This document shows positions 21,693 to 32,900 of a DNA stretch of 64,000 nucleotides, in pieces. The notes under the pieces are model-generated. The model searched no databases. It was not told where the DNA came from and saw nothing but the letters and a program-made list of their open reading frames with translations. This stretch comes from Phytophthora hibernalis (taxonomy: Eukaryota; Oomycota; Peronosporomycetes; Peronosporales; Peronosporaceae). Position numbers and translations under genes: made by a program. The stretch spans positions 558,001 to 622,000 of the forward strand of contig JAAKBF010000012.1 of the NCBI GenBank assembly GCA_012656075.1. Reading direction: 5' to 3'. How positions within the stretch are numbered: position 1 is the first letter of the stretch; each line of letters starts with the position of its first letter.

Positions 21693-23265
21693 GGCTGCTA
21701 TAGTATAGGAATTTTGATGCCCAAACGAAGAGAGGAGTTGTTAATAACCACGCATATTTCGCGTATCTCATCGTCTGGGCTCCGATACTGCTGGGAAAAC
21801 CTTGGCCAATTCTGAGCAATAGTATTGCGGCTAGAAAAGATCGCTGTCATCATACTGTGCCAAAGCTAAGGTGGGACAATCACAAATCGGGATCACACAC
21901 CAAGGTTGGCAAATGATTGCCAGCCTTGATTCAAGACTCTTGAACAGGCTTCTTTGGATTCTTGTTGCGCAAAAAGTTATTTTCATTGTCGTAGCGCAAG
22001 AAGTTCTTGCGCAACGATGACAACGATTTTTCGCGCAGATTGAATTTCGCTGCTTCTTGCGGGGAATGATCGCAGTGGTCGCGTTTGTTTGGATTGCGTG
22101 TGGGCAATGCACTGGGCATGGGGCGTAATCGCAGCAGACAAGCCGATGGGGCACCAAAAGTATCTTTTTGTGAGAAGAGTTGACTTCGATTCGATCGCCC
22201 TCGTGGCAATGCTATTGCCAAAAAGTATCTTTTGCGGGAAGAGCTTGACCGGAAGCCTCGATTTGAGCTTGATCGCTGCAATGCTATTGCCGCATCGAAT
22301 GGACTGCGCGGGGGCTCCTGCAAATTGCAGGAGCGGGCTGCAATGTCCTGACCGGTTGCGTCAGCGGCAGCCGAGGGCGTTTCAAGGCCACCAGGCTGTC
22401 GCAACCGTACGCAGCTCGGTGTCGCTTGCAGCCAGCCCAGGTACGAATAAGACGTAGGAAGTCGCGAAGAACGACTCTACTTAGATGGTCGTCAAATGCG
22501 ACTGCAAATACTCGGACGTGCGAGTCAAGATAGATCACCTTCCTGTCCTACCCGTGTCTAGTGCCCTGCAGCACTGCAATTTGCAATGCAAACGCTGCAA
22601 TGAGCTTTGTCTGCCTGGGTGGTGCGTGGCTCTGTGCGGATGGCAATCAGCGAAACCAAACATCAAAACGATCGGACCCGCTGGACTATCGTTCGCTCTC
22701 GGCCGCCGCAGTCTCACTGCCGTGCGGAGCGGAGCCTCATGGACTCCAATGGAGTCCCCATGGTCATGATGGAGGTCAATGGTCCGCATATCAATTTGAT
22801 CAGTGTCCTCCAACGCTGGAAAGATACTTCGAACAACAGCACAGAGAGCGCTGTCGCGTGTGCGCAGTCGAAGAATAAAACAATCAGGAAAGACGCATGG
22901 CCACAAGCGCGACTCGCACTTGCACGCGCAGCACCCAGTATACCCGTGCGAACTCGTCCGTTATGGTCGTCCCTGCCGTCGGCCATGCTCTTTACGATAT
23001 TCCAATGCTCAATGCTCCGTTTCGGCGAGACAAAATTGCTCTTTTGAAAACGTTCTCTGTGCCACCCAACGCATAGCCACGCGAGCAAGTTGAAGTGGCC
23101 TTGAAATCAGACGAATGAAAACCGACCGCCGGATATCCGGATACGTACTTCAGTCTCACATATCCACCGCTAGCGCGAGTCCGTCGTGGCGAAACGCCGG
23201 GCTATTCTTCCTATCTATGTATCTATCGGCGCAGTAACCTCCCGGACGCCATCGAGCGCTCAATG
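21693..23265. other. Intergenic region with a diverged 66-70-bp tandem duplication
   Basis: No frame has recognisable coding content. From about 22157 to 22290 two diverged copies of a 66-70-bp unit occur, each starting AAAAGTATCTTTT and ending GCAATGCTATTGCC. Nearby are short inverted stretches around AGTTCTTGCGCAACGATGAC (about 22001-22020). Confidence 0.5.
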
Positions 23266-23284
23266 GCTCACTCCCGACTTTGCC
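23266..23284 (+). promoter_or_regulatory. Oomycete initiator plus flanking element
   Basis: GCTCACTCCCGACTTTGCC matches 16 of 19 positions of the published oomycete core-promoter consensus GCTCATTYYNCAWTTTNYY. It ends 13 bases before the ATG at 23298 and helps fix that start. Confidence 0.65.
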
Positions 23285-23297
23285 GCGCGCACGCCAC

Positions 23298-25475
23298 ATG
23301 CTCGTGAGCAACAACGACGAGGAGCCCGAGGCGGCCCTCGCCGAGGCCAACCGCCCGCCGGACGTCAAGCTGCGCGGTGCGTCAGCGGACGCCCAGTGTG
23401 TGCACGGACTCGCGCTTAGTCCCAAGCACCCGTTGGCGCACGAGATGGTCGCCATGCTGAGACTGCAGTCGCTGCCTGAGCAGTCCGGCGCCTCGTCGAA
23501 CGAAGACGAGGCGACGTCGGCCTTCGAGGACGACGACCTTCCCATGCTCGAGTGCGACCGCCCGTCGTGCACCACACCCCAGGAGCCGGTCATGGTTGCG
23601 GCCTCCGCGCGGGACGAGCCAGTGGACCGACTCAGTGACAGCGTGCCGGAGGGTGAGCTGCACGTCTGGGTGTACGAGGCGCGCCAACTCTCGCCCATGG
23701 CCGACGCAGTGTACGACCAGCATGGTCTCAGTGTGCGGTGCACGCTGCTAGGAGCAGTGCAGCAGTCGCCGTGCAACATGTCAGGGACCAAGAGCAGTCC
23801 CGTGTGGCGGGAAGCCCAATCCGGTGCGCGCGACGGAATGGACGGACACTTTGCGTGGGCCGTGGGCCAGCCGGAAGACACGGTCGGGGACGTCGGGGTC
23901 GAGGCCAGCGAGTGCAAGCTCGAGATCGACGTCGTGTGCGGCGAAAAGGTCGTGGGGTCAGCGAGCGTGGCCCTGGAAGACCTGCTGATGTCGTCCAAGG
24001 CGCGCGCGTTTGAAGAAAACGACGACAGTGGAGCCAAGGTGATCCGCTTGAGTCCGCACTGGTTGCCGCTCGCTGGGAACAATGCAGGTCTGTTGCAGCT
24101 TTCGCTCGAGTTCGTTCCGGTCCCGCCGCACCAAGTTAGCAAACGCGACAATTACGAGAATGCTAAAAGCTCGGACAACGAGGTGCGAGATCCCGAGCTG
24201 CCGCAAGACAATGACGACGATGCCAATGCTGCTGGACAATCCAACATGCAGCAAATGGTCGAACGCGCGCGGCAACGGAAGGCGCGTTTCGAGCCTCACG
24301 ACCTTGTGGACGCATGTCGAGCGGTGCCTTGGCTCGATCAGCGTGACGACGCTCCTCATCAGGAAGAGGAGGACGGTGACAACTCGACTAACGTCATCGT
24401 ATCGAGAAGCGGCGGGGTCACCATGTACATCCCGACGCAAGGAGAAGCCACTCCACCCAAACCCAGACCTCGTAGCCCACCGCTAGCACCAAAGTCTTCC
24501 CCGGCATCTTTTGGGCTTCGTCCAGGTGGTGAACAGGAGCAGCTCATGGACAAGCAGCTCTGGGACTTGTACTACTTTGGCATCTCGAACGAAGCCCCCG
24601 AGGCTGGCAAACGTTCAACTGACTCTGAAGCCTTCACACACGCGATGAGCATGGCATCGAACTTGTCTGCGGATTTTTCAGATTTGTCTAACCGCTCAGG
24701 AGCGTCAATCTTCAGTCGCCAGGCCAGCACGTGTGCGAGCGATGTGCTGGCTTACAACGAGCTCATTCAGGACATGGAGAGCGCCATGATTTCTATGAAG
24801 GAGACCACACCTCCGCCCAGCGCCGCGTCCAACCAAGAACGTGGTGAAAACGAGGATCAATCGAAGACGGGAAACCAAAAAGCCAAGAGCCCGACGTCAA
24901 CACCGAAGCTTCACCTTAGACTCCGACGCATGAGCAGACCGACATTGAACCTCAGACAACCACTGGATCGCCTTCAGTCCTTCTGGCACGAGGCAAAGGC
25001 TCGGGCTAGCAGCAGTAGCAATGCTAGCAACGGAGCAACGGAAGCAACTCCCCAAACGAGCACAGTTCCGGCAGAAAAGCGACAGCAGCTCAAGAAGCAG
25101 CAAGACCAGCCCTGTGCCATTTCGTTCGCGAAGCAAGACACCTTCCCCGTCTAAAGGAGAAGGAGTTGTCTTGTTCGATCCTCAAAATATGCCGGTCCCA
25201 ATTCCGTACCAGCGCTCGACTTCGCGCGACCAGGCAATGGAAGTTGCTGCTAAAGCTGACCGTGCGCGGCGTGCAGCCGCGGCCGGCCACGGCGTCGCTC
25301 TCTTCCGGTAAACAGCCTCTCGATGCAACATCGCCAGGAAATGCTCTTGCAGCAGCAACGTCGTCCAAAACGTTCATCTCGTCACCAATCTGAGGCTCAG
25401 CAACATCCATCGCTGTTGGCAAGTGTGGACCCCCACTACTCAGTCGGGATCGGAGTGAGTCACTTCACTCGTTAA
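23298..25475 (+). CDS. C2-domain protein with long disordered tail
   Basis: The start at 23298 (MLVSNNDEEPEAALAE) follows the initiator element closely. After an acidic N-terminus, a C2-like fold spans about residues 115-290: GELHVWVYEARQLSPM, SECKLEIDVVCGEKVVGSA and GLLQLSLEFVPVP, the strand pattern of C2 domains. C2 domains often bind membranes, sometimes with calcium; the Asp ligands are not clearly complete here. The remainder is Ser/Pro/Gln-rich and probably disordered. The frame shifts near 25118, where PFRSRSKTPSPSKGEGVVLF continues in a second frame, then returns at about 25305 (SLSMQHRQEMLLQQQRR) and stops at 25473-25475, unless the GTGAGT at 25455 is a splice donor. It may be the 5' part of one gene with the CAP-Gly segment that follows. 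Confidence 0.7.
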
Positions 25476-25495
25476 CGGATGTGTATCTCCCCAAG

Positions 25496-25856
25496 ACGGG
25501 GACATGCACAGTATGCGGGTTACAGCTCCTGCTTCCAGTCCTGCTGCAAGCACAACTTCGAGTCAAGGACAAAAACCTCTTAACCGTACCACGACACGCC
25601 GCCACTCAGGCAGCAACGTGGTGTACATCAATGGCGCACCACTGTGCGTGGGCAAGTTTATCGATGTCGGCAACGTGCCAGGTGTGGTGCGCTACATCGG
25701 CACCACGCGGTTTGCAACGGGCACGTGGGTAGGCATTGAGCTTTGCGAGCAAAAGGCAAGAACAGCGGCACTGTCGATGGAGAGAAATACTTCAGCTGTG
25801 CACCAAACCACGGCATCTTCATTCGTACCAGCCGCTTGGATCTCTCACTACATTAG
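25496..25856 (+). CDS. CAP-Gly domain segment
   Basis: CAP-Gly domains bind the C-termini of tubulin and EB proteins. Here CVGKFIDVGNVPGVVRYIGT and RFATGTWVGIELCE form the first half. GKNSGTVDGEKYFSCAPNHG and IFIRTSRLD, holding the GKNxG signature, lie in a second frame after a run of four A at about 25753-25757. The stop in the second frame is at 25854-25856. No independent start is convincing; the nearest ATG (25504) would give an unremarkable 40-residue lead. A splice donor at 25455 suggests this is a 3' exon of the C2 gene. A C2 plus CAP-Gly protein would link membranes to microtubules, which is inference. Confidence 0.65.
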
Positions 25857-26183
25857 GTCCACGCCATCTTCGACAACAACTTTCGAGTGGCTTTATGATG
25901 GTCTCAATGCGTTGAGAACCAGCCACGCTCAGGCCAGGATCGACGGAAGTCTATGTCTCGTTAGTTTTCAATCAGGTTTATGAATCCCCACACCTACTGA
26001 AGCAGCGGGTGCACGCGGCACTACAGATCGCAATGTTTGCCGCTACCCATGCTTCTGACGTAGGAAATTCGGGAACGCAACAATGCAAATACAAAAATGA
26101 CGTATCAGCTCGCGCGTTAGTTGCATTAACCTTTTCGCGAGCCCCTTGCCTAAAGTATACTATACAAGGTCAAGATAATCAGT

Positions 26184-26328
26184 CCTAAAAGGGCACAAAA
26201 ATCGCCCTTTAAAGAATTCACGGTACCCTCCGGGCCGTGTGCTGTTCACTAGCCTCCTGGATGCAGGATAGAGAAAGACGGGCGACCTAAAAGGGCACAG
26301 AAAGCGCCGTTTTAGATATTCACGGTAG
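26184..26328. repeat. Direct repeat pair, about 43 bp
   Basis: CCTAAAAGGGCACA followed by GCC-TTT and ATTCACGGTA occurs at about 26184-26226 and again at 26287-26328, spaced 103 bp apart. It may be the remnant of terminal sequences of a small element. Confidence 0.55.
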
Positions 26329-26745
26329 TTCTTAAGGACACAGCGGATTGGCTAATATTTTATTTTGTTGTGGCGACTGGACGAAGTCGACGTTCATTGG
26401 TTGAAACACAACGTAATTTATGAGGTAAGAAATCAGCACCTTCGTAGTTTACCTCGACGGCCTCGTCTCCGCACGATGACGCACCTGGTTGACGCTGTGT
26501 ACGAGTGCATGTCACCAAGACCCGGAGCTAGCCGACGAGCAAATAGTGCTTGGTTAGAACAGTACAGACAACGACGGAGAAATCCGACACCACTGAATGC
26601 CATCCGTCTTACTAAAATAGAAATCACCGATCCCGACAAAAAAATCCGACAGTGCATTTGATTCGTCAAAAAATGATTTGAAAGCACAAAAACAAATCAA
26701 AAGAACATATGAATGAACAGGAAAAGACTATATTTCAAACTGTTA

Positions 26746-27447
26746 TTGTACCGGCAGATTGGGATCGGTCACAATAAACTTGAATTGGTTGTATGTTGAC
26801 CAATTCTGGCCCAATTTTAGTAAATCAAAAGTCACTGTGTTGCTGTTACTGAGGCGTATTTGATCATAGTTGTTTAATTTTGATCGGGCTCTCCTTCACG
26901 CTCTAGGCATGATAAAGCACGAGTCTCAATCCCCATATTTTTGTACCACTATAGCCTTTTGTACCATAACTTCACGGAGAGCTCATAAGAAAGCACGAAA
27001 GACGCCGTCGTGCTCCTGGATGCCTACACTACAAAACAAACATTTTTTTATTTGCCAGAGTATCGTACATCGAGCGCTACATTCCGTTTTTCAGATCTAA
27101 TTTAGCCGTTTTTGACGGCTTTGACTACTTTCACCCGCCTCTGTCACTGACCGCCTGTTTGTTGCAAAAATAGACTTGATTTCAGTTTGCATCCTTGATA
27201 ATTGGCAGTCGCTGGTCATAAAATATCCAACCCTACCCTAGCGACAAGACGATGAAATCGACTTTTGGCGAATTAAAGTTTTTGAATGACCAAGGCAGCA
27301 CTATCATTGGCTGTATTGCAACACGCTTTTGGACAATTAAAGATCTCTCAGCGAATTTTCACGCAAAGAAAACCGCATCGAAAAATACGGTCAGGAAAAA
27401 GTTATGACCCTACGAATTTGGTGACCGATCCCAATCTGCCGGTACAA
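26746..27447. mobile_element. Nested 702-bp TA-flanked element (MITE-like)
   Basis: Perfect 27-bp terminal inverted repeats, starting TTGTACCGGCAGATTGGGAT, lie at 26746-26772 and 27421-27447, with TA on both sides (26744-26745, 27448-27449). No transposase motif is present inside. It lies within the left part of the pogo-like element, so it inserted later. Confidence 0.85.
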
Positions 27448-27503
27448 TACCTCCGGGTACTTAGGAATAGCCTTTTGGAAGCTACGAATTATTGTCGCTT
27501 CTT

Positions 27504-28804
27504 TTAAGTCGTCCCAAGCAACTGGATAGCACGGATGCGTTTTTCCTTAGAGTTTCCTCCTGTCCGTAGACTCCCGCTGTTTCTAATTTTAGCTTTAAGT
27601 GGTCCCATTACTCCCACACCTAGTGGCTGCGGTGCTATTTGGGGGTAATGGGACCACCGTAGCATTAGCTTCTTCGGCCACAAGCCGCTGTCCTTCTTCC
27701 GATACGTGACATTCGAAATTGTCAACAAGAAGGACAGCGGGTGCGTCTATTTCAAACTTTAATAGTTTTTCTACATAGAATTTCCATACCGAGCTATCCA
27801 TCCATGCATTCTCTTGAACAGCGTAGAAGTGTCCGTCGGGGTACTCCTCGAGTTCATTTTGCTCGATTCTTCCACCCGGAATACCGCGTAGGATGAAGAG
27901 TATTGGCATTTTCTTTCCTATAAAATATAAAACCAATTTAAAAATTAATAAAACAATCCATAACATCAGACATATTAATAAAACAATCCATAATATCACA
28001 AAAAATAACGCGTACCATCGTCGCGTACAGTCAGCACTGCTGTCATGCGGCCGGCGTGCTTGTTTGCACCCAAAATGCGCGCCGAATCCTTCTGCCCTTT
28101 CGCAGCCCAAGCCTTGATCGGTGCCATGTCGAACATTATTGCGGTTTCGTCAACATTCAACACGCCACCTCCCTCAAAGGCTTCATATTGGGCCCAAAAT
28201 TCCAGGGCAAACTTCGCCCGTGTTTCCTCTAGGTCAGCGTACGACGTTTTGGCGGCTTGGGGCTTCTGAGAGGAGAATCCGTAGCTATTTCAACCAGAAA
28301 AAGCAATAAAATGTTTTAAAGTTAACAAATAAGAAACCATCATTAATTACCATCAAATATTACCGCTTAGCGATGCGCTGAACCATACGCTCGAGCGCAG
28401 CTTCACCTTCTTCTTTACCGTCAAACAGCCGTAGATAAAACCTATGCATTTTAAATATAAAAAGCACAAAACCGTAAAATTAAAAATTGGCTAAACCTTC
28501 GTGACAATACAAAACAACAGCATAACTAAATGCGTAACTTACAGCTTCGTCGCGGCTAACGTCCTTCATGTACGTCACAAGGTCAGTGACGCCAGAAAAA
28601 TTCCTTGCGCCCCTGACCTTTCAACGTCCTCGACGAGGCATGCCCCTTGAAGTTGATAAGTGCGTCGTTCTGCTTCTTCCAATCGTAAATCGTCCCACGG
28701 GCGATATTGAGTTGCTGTGGGGCAGCCTTGACTCCAACGCGCTCCAGCAGTGCTAATGCCTCACGTTTTGTCTTGATAGTGTGGCTTCGCTCGATGCGCT
28801 TCAT
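27504..28804 (-). pseudogene. pogo-like DDE transposase, multi-exon and frameshifted
   Basis: The minus strand from 28804 starts MKRIERSHTIKTKREALALL with a helix-turn-helix (LNIARGTIYDWKKQND). Splice-like borders give introns at about 28541-28442, 28363-28287 and 28009-27918. The catalytic blocks are VLNVDETAIMFDMAP (first Asp), AVLLVDNFECHVSEEG (second Asp) and VVPLPPNSTAAT, followed after a break by GVGVMGPLKAK. Breaks: a run of five T near 28602 shifts the first exon, and a small deletion lies near 27640. The order and spacing fit DDE_1/pogo transposases. Confidence 0.78.
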
Positions 28805-29013
28805 AACACAGACTGAGTCGGAGAATTAGCAACAGCCCTGGGAAGTTTTATCTGCGAACCATTCATTTTATTTTGGTGACCTATTGGCTAAAAAAATTCT
28901 AAAATGCTATCGGATTGGTTGAAATTAGGATTTAATTTAATATGGAGGGAATGTAGTGCCACTCTCAAATGCCGGATTTTTACGTCGGTCGGATTTCTCC
29001 GTCGTTGTATGTA

Positions 29014-29900
29014 GGCCGGTACATCAAATTGTGTATATAAATGGACTCGGAGTTGCTGTTACGGCAGGTTGGCAGAGGAAGGAGTGTGGGACGATCTTCG
29101 ACGGACTTTCAACTGGATGTTGGGTATGTATATAATTGACCAATTGTATGCCCGTCTGTTCCCGCTCTCGTGATAAGCACAGGTAGGTGTAAGTGATTTT
29201 ATCTTACTATGCTGAGTACTGCATTGCTCATCACAAGATCCCGGCGCGAAATTAGGCGCGAACCTGTAAATTTTATACCTTTCCAAACAGATTGATATCA
29301 GTAATTTAAATGACATAATTTTGTATTAAACAATACCCCTTTTTATTTATTTTGATGTGACATGATTTGCCACCACTCTCAGTCCACACAACAGAATTTT
29401 CTCCGAGGGAGAATGCCAAAGCGGGCGCTGGAGGAAGCGGACAACGGAAGCACAGCAAAACGGCGACGATCGTCTCGCTCGGGATCTGCTGCAAGCCAGC
29501 TCGGTGGTGTTGTTGCCTTCAACGATGCGTGGGCGTGGCTGCGACGCGCAGGACCGAGGACTCGGCTGCTCCCTCTGCTATCCCAACGTCCACCGACGGG
29601 TCCACGTCTGGTCAGACATCGAATCTGGATGTGTTGGCTGACCTAGCTTCCTCCGCCGACGTCTAGACCTCGGTCTTGTGCTGCTGTGCTTCGTCACTCA
29701 TTCTTCTTGCTGATCTCACGCTGTCCGAGCTCCGTAGGTCATTACGGGTGTAGTTCAGGCTCTAGTAGTTCCACTTAATCCAAATCTACTTCGAGTTCGT
29801 TTACGTCATATACACATATACAATTTTAATGAAGTAGTCATCTTCGTCTGACACTACGGGCTGCATAGTCCCCGTAGGCAGTTCTTCTCGTCACTTCTCC
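29014..29900. other. Spacer with a possible short exon, otherwise no gene
   Basis: An ATG at 29041 opens MDSELLLRQVGRGRS and runs into a good splice donor (GTATGT) at about 29124, but no matching downstream exon was found. A 78-residue frame from 29412 (MPKRALEEADNGSTAKRRR) begins with a basic, nuclear-signal-like stretch; it may belong to a retroelement. Both are weak. Confidence 0.25.
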
Positions 29901-29919
29901 GTCATAAACCGAGCCTCCC

Positions 29920-32900
29920 AGGAGACTTGGTCGTTCCATAATCAGTGCCTGCTACTCTATCAGGCTCCCAGCTGTCTTCCAGTAACAGCTCCTCGTCAAA
30001 ATCAATCCTCGTATCCCAGCTGTCAGCCGACTCCTCGGTCGGTCGCCATATTCGTTCACCACCTTGATCCGTGAGACATGCACCACCGGGTAGAACCGAT
30101 AACCACTCCGATCAGGCAGTTCTAGCTCATACGCGAACTCTTCAACCTTCTTCTTATCCGGAATGGCCCGTGCCATCGGTGTGCTAGCTTCTTAGTCAAT
30201 CCTGGCTTCACGCGTTCCATATAGAGCCACACTCTACTCCCAGGCTCGAATAGAGACCTCGGTGCTTCTCCCGTAGCTTCGTGAGATGGCCCAGTCTCTT
30301 CCTGCCCGGTGTCCGAGGTTTCGTTGCCGTCAGTTTCCGTCGTTGCCCCCTATCCAATGGTACCTCTGACCCGTCGCGATTCGATGCTACGTTGTTCTCG
30401 CTGTCATTCGCTGGAATCCTCGGTACTGCTGCTGCTTCACGTCGGTTAAGCGACTCGTTGTTCTCGCGGGCTCTCCGAGCCTTCTCGACCTTCTGGTACT
30501 CCATCGCCATTTTCCATGCAATTTCTTGTTGACGGTTCACTTATCGGCGCCACGCTAGCGCATCAGTTTGCCCTCGGGATCCTCGTTTTAGCGACGACGA
30601 CATTGCTCGCAGCGTAGACCAATCATCCCACCCATGAACGAGGTAGAACGGAGTATCCTTCCGAGTGCCGTCCTGAGAGTTGTTGATAGCGAAGACAAGT
30701 CGTTCGGCGATCTCGTCCCAGTCTTGTTGCAACGGGTCTTCTGCATACACTCGCACTGACTGCATCACGGTCTTGACTGATCGTTCTTGCTGCCCGCTTG
30801 CTTGCGGACGATAACTCAACGTGGTCTCTCGACCGAGATTGCTTCATTTCAGCGAATGCTTGGAAAACCTCACTCATGAACCGAGGGTCTCGGTCATGGC
30901 GAATCATTGTTGGGAATCCAAACCTTCGGTAGACACTCTTCGAACGCTTGAGCGACTTTTAATGCTGTAGTTTCTGACATGGCTTTCCCCATAACAAATC
31001 CTGTGAACGAGCATTGAAACAGTAGCAGCGCGGTATTCCCTCGCCGAGATTTCGGCAATGGTATGACGAAATCCATCGACACCAGCTGGAATGGTCTCTC
31101 GACTAGAACATTCCCTGGAGAGTACCCTCTGAGCTGCGGTCGACTTTTGCTCGAGCTGCAGTCTGGGCTGGACCGCACATGCCGCTCAACGTCCGCGTAC
31201 AGTCCGATCCAATAATAATCCATTTTCGCTCGGTGGTATGTTCGACCGATACCTTGGTGGCCACCTTCTAACGAGTCGTGGCAGCTCTGTAATACTTCCT
31301 GAATCATCGTTGTGGGTACCACCAGTCGCATCTTGGTCTCCTCTAGGTTTCGTTACTCCACCGACGGTTCGCTCCGATAATATACAGCACGCCGTCCTCG
31401 CTTAGCGCAAATTTGTCGGCCATTTTCCATGCATCTCTCGCACTGTAGCTCAAGCTAGCTTCCTCACCTCGGAGAACGGCTTTGAGGTTTACCCACCTCA
31501 GCTCCTCGTCCTGGGCAGCGGAGATCCTTCGTCTTTGCTCTTCTTGAATGGTTACCGGGTCGATATCGTCTGCATTTGGTGCTCTGACGCTGGCCTCGGT
31601 CGTTGGTAGCTCGATTTCTGCTTCGTTCTGAGTCTCTGAGTCTACCTCATCTGCTTCATCTCGTCGTGTTGCGTCATCCTGGCTCATCACCGAGGGCTCG
31701 TTCGCAAACCGGACACGCTTCTTCTGTGCTCTCGCTTGTCGACGGGTCGTGACGGTTATGTAATCCGGCACTTCCCTCACAAAATCGGAAAAAGATTTGT
31801 TACGGGGTGCGGGCCACACGGGTCCGGGCTAGGTTGATCGACGCTCTCTCGTCGGTGGCCGCTTCGCCGAGTGTTGGCGTGGCGGCCTCCGGCGAAGGCT
31901 CGTAGATGACTTCGTCGATTTGGTTGAGCTCGACTAACTCCGTTTTCCTTGTTTCGGTCGAAACCACGCTTGACTGTTTGCTGTTGAGAGCTTCTGTAGC
32001 TAACGAGTCTGCAGCTGCATTGAACTCTCGGATCACGTGGAGATATTTCACCGACCGAAGCTTGGCTGTGAGTTCTCGGTGGTGGTTGAGTTGGGCCATC
32101 AGAGTTTCCTTCCGGCAGGCCATCACCCCTAGGGACTGCTGGATTGCGAGTCTCGAGTCTCCTACCACAATTAAATCCTCGGTGTCGAGCTCCAGCGCGG
32201 TCAAGACACCATTGTTCATGCCGGCGTACTCAGCGAGGTTTACTGTGGTGGTCTCGAGATAAGCACTCGCAGCCGTCACTACCGTCCATTCTGGTAATTT
32301 CCATAATATCCATGAGCAACTACCATACCCGCCATTCTTCTCCGTCTTGGCTGAGCCATCAAAAGACATCACCACGCCATTGTAAGTCCTCGGTATGCTT
32401 GCTTATAGTAAGTGTGGATCCATTCGATCCTCGTGACGGTGGTGTCACCGGGGCTAACTTCACCAAGGGAACCATAACTTCATCCGGTAACCGGGCCGTA
32501 CCATGGAACAAGTCTAACCGCACTCCAGCTGGTATCATGGAGTCCGTTCCGAGGACTACATCGACTCCTGCGCTACCCACAACTCGAATTCATACACTCG
32601 CTCCCACCCAAGGGTGACGAATTCCGGTGCCTCGCCGGTAATTACACCGCCGTCACCCTGTCCGAGGATTCGGACGTGGTTGAATCCTCATATTCCATGG
32701 CTTCAATGTCCATAGCCATCATGTCCGAGGTTACTAGGGTAACGGTTACTGTCGGGTGGTCGCACCCACTCGGCTGTGCGTGGCCTCTTCAACGCTCTGT
32801 AGACGATCCACCCGATGCACATCTTGGTGCGCTATCGGTCGGGAAAGAATCTTCCGAGGCGTCGGATATTCTCCGCTCGACTGCTGGTGGTTGACTGGCT

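Larger units (their letters stand above)
26565..29011. mobile_element. pogo-like DNA transposon, 2.4 kb, TA-flanked
   Basis: The left end starts CAGACAACGACGGAGAAATC and the right end is its near inverse, ending GTCGTTGTATG. Both are flanked by TA (26563-26564 and 29012-29013), the target duplication of the Tc1/mariner/pogo superfamily. Subterminal sequences (AAAAATCCG...CATTTGA) also correspond. A broken transposase with three exons and a helix-turn-helix start lies inside on the minus strand, and a second TA-flanked element is nested at 26746-27447. Confidence 0.82.

Noticed and set aside
22500..23100. Overlapping open frames on both strands between the kinase and C2 genes
   Set aside because: All are under 150 codons, in conflict with one another, and carry no recognisable motif.
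27595..28110. Hydrophobic protein with membrane helices (minus strand, FFVILWIVLLICLMLW)
   Set aside because: The hydrophobic stretch is the translated intron of the pogo-like transposase; splice borders on both sides restore the catalytic region.
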